From positions 1 through 46,781 of the forward strand of contig NZ_JADGHZ010000007.1 in assembly GCF_019683595.1 (NCBI RefSeq): DNA of 46,781 nt. Reading direction: 5' to 3'. Source of the stretch: Sphaerobacter sp. Lineage in GTDB: Bacteria; Chloroflexota; Chloroflexia; Thermomicrobiales; Thermomicrobiaceae. A program made the translations under genes and the position numbers. Under the pieces are notes generated by a model. That model did no database searches and was not told the origin of the DNA. It saw only the letters and a list, made by a program, of their open reading frames with translations. Shown here piece by piece: positions 40,306 to 46,781 of the stretch. Position 1 is the first letter of the stretch, and each line of letters begins with the position of its first letter.

Positions 40306-41094
40306 CTAGAGCGTGCCACGGTAGAGCCCGCCGTCGACCAGGATCGTCTGGCCGGTGACGTAGCTCGCGGCGGGCGACGACAGGAAGACGACGACCCGGG
40401 CGAATTCGTCCGGCTCGCCCAGGCGCCCCAGCGGGATGCCCTGGGCGTTGTCACGCAGGGCGTCCTCGAGGGCGATCCCCTCGCGCTCGGCCCGGGAGCG
40501 CGCCAGGTCGAGGATGCGATCGGTGCGCGTCGGGCCGGGGCCGACGTTGTTGACGCGGATGTTGTAGCGGCCCAGCTCGTTGGCCATCGACTTGACCAGT
40601 CCGACCACTCCCGAGCGGGCCGTGTTCGAGAGGATGAGACCGTCGAGCGGCTGTTTGACCGAGATCGAGGTGATGGTGACGATGCTGCCGCCGCGGTCTT
40701 TCAGGTGCGGGACCGCGGCGCGGCACATCCGCAGGGTGCTGAGCAGGTTCAACTCGATCGCGTCGATGAAGTCCTGCTCGCTCAGGGTCTCGAACGTGCC
40801 GGCCGGCGGGCCGCCTGCGTTGGTCACGACCGCGTCGAGCTGGCCGAAGTGCCGGACCGTCTCGTCGAAGACGCGGGTGATGTCCTCGGCTCGGCGCGCG
40901 TCGGCGGTCAGTGCCAGCACCTCGGCGCCCGTCTCCTCGCGGATCTCGCGCGCGGCCTGTTCGATTCGCTGCTGGTCGCGGGAGAAGATGGCGACGCGAG
41001 CGCCCTCCCGGGCGAACTCGCGCGCGACGGCCTTGCCCAATCCCTTGCTGGCCGCGGCGACGAGGGCCACCCGGCCGGTGAGTCCGAGATCCAT
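40306..41094 (-). CDS. SDR-fold oxidoreductase with atypical active site
   Basis: A 262-residue short-chain dehydrogenase/reductase-fold protein. ATG 41094 follows GGGAGGGG. The N-terminal cofactor motif is altered ([13 protein letters not shown] instead of TGxxxGxG), NNAG reads TNAGG, and the catalytic YxxxK is replaced: aligned against the usual YSASK the segment reads SNTAR (in [14 protein letters not shown]), so Tyr becomes Ser and Lys becomes Arg. The remaining fold features ([19 protein letters not shown]) are normal. This matches a known BKR-like subgroup of SDRs that lacks a perfect catalytic tetrad. The reaction, if any, is unknown. Confidence 0.88.
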   Translation of the reverse strand: MDLGLTGRVALVAAASKGLGKAVAREFAREGARVAIFSRDQQRIEQAAREIREETGAEVLALTADARRAEDITRVFDETVRHFGQLDAVVTNAGGPPAGTFETLSEQDFIDAIELNLLSTLRMCRAAVPHLKDRGGSIVTITSISVKQPLDGLILSNTARSGVVGLVKSMANELGRYNIRVNNVGPGPTRTDRILDLARSRAEREGIALEDALRDNAQGIPLGRLGEPDEFARVVVFLSSPAASYVTGQTILVDGGLYRGTL

Positions 41095-41205
41095 GCTGCC
41101 CCTCCCACACCGCGCGGCGCCATGCCGCGCCAGACGTCACGCTCCACGCATGGTGCGCGAACAGTGTAGCATGATGATCGCGGCGGGCTACCCGCCCCGG
41201 CGTGG

Positions 41206-41211
41206 TATTAT
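41206..41211 (+). promoter_or_regulatory. Extended -10 element upstream of penicillin-binding protein
   Basis: TATTAT preceded by TGG gives an extended -10. A matching -35 is not evident. A start near 41218 would exclude the longer ATG frame beginning at 41202. Confidence 0.45.
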
Positions 41212-41303
41212 CCCAGCGTGGTTCCGCGCGCAGCCAAGAGTTGTTGCCGGTGCGGCGGGGCTGGGATTGGGTTGTGAGTCGAGCTAGCTTTTCTCGTTCG
41301 AGC

Positions 41304-43808
41304 ATGAATCGCCCGCGCGGGCGCCGCCGCTTGCGCCAGTACGGGCCAGGGGGACCGCGCCCGCACCGTATGCCGCCGCTGATGCTGCGCCGGCGCCGGC
41401 GGCGACAGGTGTCGCCGTGGGGCGTGGGGCGCTTCGCGGCCGCGACGATGCTCGTCGTGCTCGTCCTGGTCCTCGGCGCGGCTGGGGCGGCTGCGGCGGG
41501 CGGCATCGCCTTCTGGAGCTATGTGAACCAGGGGCTTCCCGATATCGAGCACGTCGAGGCCCGGCAGTTCGCCACAACCAAGATCTACGACCGCAACTGG
41601 AAGCTCCTCCATGAAGTCTCCGACCCGGAGACCGGCTGGCGCACCCCAGTCGGCTACCAGGAGATCCTGGACCACATCACCCAGCAGCAGAGCGACCCGG
41701 ACAAGCCGCACCGGGCCTGGATCTTCGACGCTACCGTGGCCGCCGAGGACGCCACCTTCTGGAGCAACCAGGGCGTGGACCCGATCGCGATCGCGCGCGG
41801 GTTCCTGATCAACATCAGTGGGATTGGTTCCTCCGGCGCCTCAACCATCACGCAGCAGACCGTTCGCCTCCTCTACCCGGAGACGATCGGTATGGAACGC
41901 AGCTACATGCGCAAGATCCGCGAGGCGATCACCGCCTACCGGTTCACCAAGCACTACACCAAAGAGCAGATCCTGGAGATGTATCTCAACAACGTCTACT
42001 ACGGCAATCGTGCCTACGGCATCGACGCCGCAGCGCAGGCCTATTTCAACAAGCATCCCTGGGATCTGACGCTGGCCGAGGCGGCCATGCTCGCCGGGCT
42101 GCCGCAGGCACCCAGCCTCTACGACCCGGTGCAGAACTACGAGCTGGCCAAGGCCCGCCAGCGCTACGTGCTGGACCAAATGGTCAAAGAGGGGATGATC
42201 ACCGAGGAGGAGGCGGAGGAGGCGTACGCCCAGCCGCTCCATCCCGAGACGCGTGAGGGCCGCTACAACCTGGCGCCGCACTTCGTCAACTTCGTCAAGT
42301 ACTACCTGGAGCAGCGGTTCGGTGCCGCCATGCTCTACCAGGGCGGGTTGACCGTGCGGACGACCCTCGACTTCGGCCTGCAAGAGCGCGCCCAGCAGAT
42401 CGTGGCCGAGCACATCGAGCGCCTGGCGCCCTGGGACGTCAACAACGGGGCGCTGGTGGCCATGCTCCCCTGGAGCGGGGAGATCGTGGCCATGGTCGGC
42501 AGCGCCGACTACTACAACGACGCCATCGACGGCCAGGTCAACGTGGCGGTGCGCGAGCGCCAACCCGGCTCCTCGATCAAGCCGATCGCCTACCTGGCGG
42601 CCTTCGAGAAGGGTTGGAACCCGGGCACGATCATTCTTGACTACGACACCCGCTGGCCTACGCCCGGCGCACCGGAGCCGTTCTACCGCCCGCAGAACTA
42701 CACCGGGCTGTACTACGGGGCGGTGAGCGTCCGCGAGGCGCTCGGCAACTCGCTCAACATCCCGGCGGTGAAAGCGCTCGACTTCGCCGGCATCGACAAC
42801 ATGATCGACCTGGCTCACCGCATGGGCATCCGGACCGGGCTCAGACGCGGCCCAGGGCACTACGGGTTGTCGATCGCACTCGGCGGTGGCGAGGTGACGC
42901 TGCTGGAGCACACCAACGCCTTCGCCACCTTGGCGAACAACGGGCGCTACGTGCCCTACACCCCGATCCTTGAGGTGCGTGACATCACCGGGAAGACGCT
43001 CTTCTCACTCGACCGATCGCAGACGCTGGCCCAGGCCGAGCAGGTCGTCAAAGCCGAGCACGTCTATCAGATCACCGACATCCTTTCGGACAACAACGCG
43101 CGGGCGATGATCTTCGGCACGTCGACGCCGCTCACGCTGCCGGAGTTGGGCAACCGGCCGGTGGCGGCCAAGACCGGCACGACCAACGACTGGAAAGACG
43201 GCTGGACGATGGGGTACACCACGGATCTGGTCGTCGGCGTCTGGACGGGGAACACGGATAGCCACCCCACCCGGCAGTTGGATGGTATCCAGGGGGCTGC
43301 CCCCATCTGGCACGACTTCATGGTGGTGGCGCACACCGATCCGCAGTTCGCCCAGACTCTCCTCGGGCCGGACGGCCAGCCGATCCCGGAGGAGTTCCCG
43401 CGGCCGCCCGGCATCTACGAGGGGCCGATTTGCGCGGCGACCGGGAAGCTGCCCATCCCCGGTTTCCGGACGGTGACGGAGGTGCTGGTCCAGGGCGAGG
43501 GCCCGACACTGCGCTGCAACCAGATCACCGACGCCGAGCGCCGCGAATTGACGGCGGCACTGCAGGACGCCGCGCGCAACAGCCGGTTCACCAGCCGGGG
43601 GATCCAGACCCTCCACGCCTATGCGGCCGCGGTTGGTGTGGACGTGCCGTCGCCGACCCCGAGCCCGACGCCGGAGCCGATCGAGACGCCGGTTACCGAG
43701 CCGACGCCCGCGCCGAATCCGACGGAGCCGACGGACAACCCCGAGCCCGACCAGCAGCAGCCCGACTCCGAGCAGCCGCCCGACTCCGGGGAGGCGGGCG
43801 GCGACTAA
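41304..43808 (+). CDS. Class A penicillin-binding protein (PBP1A-like)
   Basis: Bifunctional peptidoglycan synthase of 834 residues anchored by one helix (about 43-68, AAATMLVVLVLVLGAAGAAAAGG) after a very basic cytoplasmic tail. The GT51 glycosyltransferase domain has TVAAEDATFWSNQGVD (catalytic Glu), GASTITQQTVRLLYPE and LEMYLNNVYYGNRAYG; the transpeptidase domain has Ser423-SIK426 (SxxK), Ser483-LN485 (SxN) and Lys623-TGT626. The C-terminus is a Pro/Glu/Thr-rich tail of about 60 residues. ATG 41304 was chosen; GTG 41274 is possible, and neither has a strong ribosome-binding site. Confidence 0.94.
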   Translation: MNRPRGRRRLRQYGPGGPRPHRMPPLMLRRRRRRQVSPWGVGRFAAATMLVVLVLVLGAAGAAAAGGIAFWSYVNQGLPDIEHVEARQFATTKIYDRNWKLLHEVSDPETGWRTPVGYQEILDHITQQQSDPDKPHRAWIFDATVAAEDATFWSNQGVDPIAIARGFLINISGIGSSGASTITQQTVRLLYPETIGMERSYMRKIREAITAYRFTKHYTKEQILEMYLNNVYYGNRAYGIDAAAQAYFNKHPWDLTLAEAAMLAGLPQAPSLYDPVQNYELAKARQRYVLDQMVKEGMITEEEAEEAYAQPLHPETREGRYNLAPHFVNFVKYYLEQRFGAAMLYQGGLTVRTTLDFGLQERAQQIVAEHIERLAPWDVNNGALVAMLPWSGEIVAMVGSADYYNDAIDGQVNVAVRERQPGSSIKPIAYLAAFEKGWNPGTIILDYDTRWPTPGAPEPFYRPQNYTGLYYGAVSVREALGNSLNIPAVKALDFAGIDNMIDLAHRMGIRTGLRRGPGHYGLSIALGGGEVTLLEHTNAFATLANNGRYVPYTPILEVRDITGKTLFSLDRSQTLAQAEQVVKAEHVYQITDILSDNNARAMIFGTSTPLTLPELGNRPVAAKTGTTNDWKDGWTMGYTTDLVVGVWTGNTDSHPTRQLDGIQGAAPIWHDFMVVAHTDPQFAQTLLGPDGQPIPEEFPRPPGIYEGPICAATGKLPIPGFRTVTEVLVQGEGPTLRCNQITDAERRELTAALQDAARNSRFTSRGIQTLHAYAAAVGVDVPSPTPSPTPEPIETPVTEPTPAPNPTEPTDNPEPDQQQPDSEQPPDSGEAGGD

Positions 43809-43849
43809 ACAAAGACACGCTCGCTGCCCGTGTTATGGCCGGGGGCGTG

Positions 43850-43858
43850 TGATATAGT
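43850..43858 (+). promoter_or_regulatory. Extended -10 promoter of nuo operon
   Basis: TGA-TATAGT forms an extended -10 about 46 bases before the nuoA start, with five of six matches to TATAAT. The -35 region is weak. Confidence 0.5.
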
Positions 43859-43904
43859 ACACAAGCGCGGGGACGAGCCCCGAACGCCCTGAGAGGGAGC
43901 GAGG

Positions 43905-44251
43905 ATGCTGCAAGGGTACGCGGTCATCGGGCTGATGCTCATCACAGCAATCCTGATGGGCTCGGTCCTCCTATTGCTCGGCCGGTTGGTCCGACCGTAC
44001 CGGCCCACCCCGACAAAGCTCCAGCCATACGAGAGCGGCATCCCCGACGTGGACCCGCCCAAGACCCGCTACACTCCCCGCTTCTACATCGTCGCCATGC
44101 TCTTCGTCATCTTCGACATCGAGGCGATCTTCCTCTACCCGTGGGCGGTCTCGTTCGTACCGCTGGGCGTCTACGGCTACGTCACGGCGGTCGTCTTCCT
44201 CACCATCCTGCTTGCCGGCCTGCTCTACGAATGGAAGAAGGGGGCGCTCGA

Positions 44252-44261
<10 letters not shown>
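43905..44261 (+). CDS. nuoA: NADH-quinone oxidoreductase subunit A
   Basis: Membrane subunit of respiratory complex I, 118 residues with three helices. The loop [10 protein letters not shown] (41-50) and the helix motif [11 protein letters not shown] (70-80, with Asp71 and Glu73) are diagnostic. ATG 43905 follows GAGAGGGAG. First gene of a nuo operon; the last 10 bases overlap nuoB. Confidence 0.96.
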
Positions 44262-44809
<548 letters not shown>

Positions 44810-44841
44810 GCTCCGCGACGCGCGGCGGGAGAGGTGACGAC

Positions 44842-45450
44842 GTGTCTGAAGAACGGCAGATTGCCGCGGTACCCCGGTCAGCACCCTGGAGCGACACAGG
44901 GTACTGGGGTCCGACCAACCCCGATGAACACCCAGCGGTCCGCGCCGTACGCGAACAGTTCCCCGACGCTTACATCTCCGCCTATGCGTTCCGCGACGAG
45001 ATGACGATCCGCGTCGAGCGCTCGCGCTTCCGGGATGTGATCCAGTTCCTGCGCGATCACCCCGACTTGCAGTACACGATGCTGTCCGACGAGACGGCCG
45101 TGGACATGCTGCGGCTGCGACCCGACCCGCGCTTCGACGTGCTGGCGCAGCTCTACTCGATTCGCCGTCGCTGGCGGCTGCGGGTCAAGTGCGGGGTCAA
45201 CGACGGGGAGGTCGTCCCCTCGCTGGTGCCGGTCTTCGCTGCGGCGGGCTGGCTGGAACGCGAGGTCTACGACATGTTCGGCATCGTCTTCGAGGGGCAT
45301 CCGGACCTGCGCCGCATCCTGCTCCCCGAGGACTGGGACGAGGGGCACCCGCTGCGGAAGGACTACCCGCTGCGCGGCTACCGTGAGTATGTGCAGCCCG
45401 GGTTCGAGGCACCCGCTCCGCGTGTCCGCTCGAGACTTCGGAGGCCGTAG
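44842..45450 (+). CDS. nuoC: NADH-quinone oxidoreductase subunit C
   Basis: Complex I 30-kDa subunit, 202 residues. The signature [22 protein letters not shown] and [13 protein letters not shown] region is clear. GTG 44842 has GAGAGGTGAC upstream. It is separate from nuoD, not fused as in some bacteria. Confidence 0.95.
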   Translation: MSEERQIAAVPRSAPWSDTGYWGPTNPDEHPAVRAVREQFPDAYISAYAFRDEMTIRVERSRFRDVIQFLRDHPDLQYTMLSDETAVDMLRLRPDPRFDVLAQLYSIRRRWRLRVKCGVNDGEVVPSLVPVFAAAGWLEREVYDMFGIVFEGHPDLRRILLPEDWDEGHPLRKDYPLRGYREYVQPGFEAPAPRVRSRLRRP

Positions 45451-45454
45451 CACC

Positions 45455-46687
45455 ATGTCGCTGGAAATCACCGAGCCGACACCGGTCATCATCAGCGAAG
45501 AGCGCCAGATCAGCGACACGCGGCGGGAGATGGTCCTGAACATGGGACCGCAGCACCCGAGCACCCACGGCGTGCTCCGGGTGCGCCTGACGCTCGAGGG
45601 CGAGACGATCACCGCCTGCGACCCGGTCATCGGCTACCTACACCGCGGCGTCGAGAAGATCGGGGAATCCAAGCGCTACGCGCAGTTCACCCCCTGGACC
45701 GACCGCACCGACTACGTCGCGGCGCCCTCCAACAACCTGGGCTACGTGCTGGCGGTCGAGAAGCTCCTGGGAATCGAGGCGCCGGAGCGCGCGCAGTACT
45801 GGCGCATGATCATGGGCGAGCTGGCGCGCATCGCCTCGCACCTGGTCTGGCTGGGCACCCACGCGCTCGACATCGGGGCGCTGTCGATGTCGCTCTACTG
45901 CTTCCGGGAGCGGGAGCTGATCCTCGACATCTTCGAGAAGTTCTGCGGCGCCCGGCTGACGACCAACATGATGGAGATCGGCGGGTTCTCCCGCCCCATC
46001 CCGGCCGGCCTGCCGGAGATGATCCGCGACTTCCTGAAAGTCTTCCCGTCGCGACAGCGAGAGTATGAAGACCTCCTCTCGGCCAACCCGATCTGGCTGG
46101 CGCGCACCCGGGGAGTCGGCGTCATCGAGCCGGATGTGGCGATCAACTACGGACTGACCGGGGCCTGCCTGCGCGGCTCAGGCGTGAACTACGACGTGCG
46201 CAAGGCGCAGCCGTATCTCCTCTACGACCGGATCGACTTCGAAGTGCCGCTCGGCACCCAGGGCGACGTCTACGATCGCTACCTGGTGCGCATGGAGGAG
46301 ATGCGGCAGTCGCTGAAGATCATCGAGCAGTGCCTGGATCAAGTGCCGACGGATGGTCCGCTGAAGCTGGCGGAGTCGAACTACGTCATCCCGCCGCATG
46401 AGAACGTGCTGACGACCGCCGAGGACATGCAGCGGCACTTCATCTGGGTGATCAAGGGCTTCTCGCCGCCGAAGGGCGAGGTCTACATGTCGATCGAGCA
46501 CTCCAAGGGAGAGCTCGGCTATTACATCGTGAGTGATGGGTCGCCGGTTCCGTACCGGCTGCGGATCCGGACGCCGGATTTCGTGAATCTCCAGTCGCTG
46601 CCGTACCTGGCCGAAGGGGCCATGCTGGCCGACGTGGTGGCGCTGATCGGCACAATCGACATCGTGTTGGGGTCGGTGGACCGTTAA
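45455..46687 (+). CDS. nuoD: NADH-quinone oxidoreductase subunit D
   Basis: Complex I 49-kDa subunit, 410 residues, forming the quinone site with NuoB. Segments include MVLNMGPQHPSTHGVLRV, GYLHRGVEKIGE, SHLVWLGTHALDIGA, GVNYDVRKAQPY, and the C-terminal IGTIDIVLGSVDR. ATG 45455 is preceded by GGAGG. It is the last complete gene in the window; the remaining 94 bases (46688-46781) hold no recognisable gene, and later nuo genes are expected beyond the edge. Confidence 0.96.
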   Translation: MSLEITEPTPVIISEERQISDTRREMVLNMGPQHPSTHGVLRVRLTLEGETITACDPVIGYLHRGVEKIGESKRYAQFTPWTDRTDYVAAPSNNLGYVLAVEKLLGIEAPERAQYWRMIMGELARIASHLVWLGTHALDIGALSMSLYCFRERELILDIFEKFCGARLTTNMMEIGGFSRPIPAGLPEMIRDFLKVFPSRQREYEDLLSANPIWLARTRGVGVIEPDVAINYGLTGACLRGSGVNYDVRKAQPYLLYDRIDFEVPLGTQGDVYDRYLVRMEEMRQSLKIIEQCLDQVPTDGPLKLAESNYVIPPHENVLTTAEDMQRHFIWVIKGFSPPKGEVYMSIEHSKGELGYYIVSDGSPVPYRLRIRTPDFVNLQSLPYLAEGAMLADVVALIGTIDIVLGSVDR

Positions 46688-46781
46688 GATAGCCCAGCCC
46701 GACGCGGTCCGGCGCGAGGCGCCGTGCGGGCCGGGACCTTCACCATGCGCTGGGGGCAGGGGGAGTGCCCCGGGGCAGGGG

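Overview
This is a roughly 46.8 kb, very GC-rich bacterial chromosome segment with dense, uniformly high-GC codon use and frequent GTG/TTG starts. Several features together suggest a member of the Chloroflexota class Thermomicrobia (Sphaerobacter-like): tandem aerobic CO-dehydrogenase-type large subunits, Tat-type solute-binding lipoproteins, secreted proteins with paired 'YWEKFGGLxxFGYPI' repeats, F420/flavin LLM oxidoreductases, and a CDP-alcohol phosphatidyltransferase beside a PimA-like glycosyltransferase. The taxonomic assignment is an inference from gene content; no rRNA is present.

Layout. 1-2195: a 3-hydroxyacyl-CoA dehydrogenase cut by the left edge (-), then greA and a YbaK-type editing protein (+). 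2228-7152: two adjacent form-II CoxL-like molybdenum hydroxylase subunits, each followed by a hairpin terminator, with no small or medium subunit nearby. 7194-14920: a peptide-type ABC importer (binding protein and two permeases, no ATPase), a TrzA-like amidohydrolase and an FCD-type GntR regulator on the minus strand, with a divergent M20 amidohydrolase on the plus strand; this looks like an uptake-and-hydrolysis module for an amide compound. 14938-19466: two LLM oxidoreductases, a cold-shock protein, a metallo-beta-lactamase-fold hydrolase, a four-helix membrane protein and a 37-residue membrane peptide. 19650-28551: one long plus-strand operon with a polyamine-type ABC importer (binding protein, ATPase, two permeases), an AroM/racemase-like protein and hydantoinase A and B subunits, apparently for import and ring opening of a hydantoin-like compound. 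28715-32121: a convergent leucyl aminopeptidase and a secreted repeat/beta-propeller protein.

32206-33600 is the least ordinary stretch. A promoter-driven leader with two small open reading frames precedes an RNHCP zinc-ribbon gene, and a compact minus-strand unit (consensus promoter, strong Shine-Dalgarno, 15-codon reading frame, GAAA-loop terminator) has its Shine-Dalgarno edge and its coding region able to pair. 33635-37025 is a minus-strand cell-envelope cluster: GT4 mannosyltransferase-like, phosphatidyltransferase, ComEC-like hydrolase, DUF3006 and a LysM lipoprotein. 37246-40200 holds a small membrane protein, a PRC-barrel protein and a YtrA-type GntR/ABC operon with a clear autoregulatory operator. 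40306-43808 has an atypical SDR and a class A penicillin-binding protein. 43850 to the right edge starts the respiratory complex I operon (nuoA-nuoB-nuoC-nuoD), which very probably continues beyond the window.

All functional calls come from reading motifs and context. No database search was possible.
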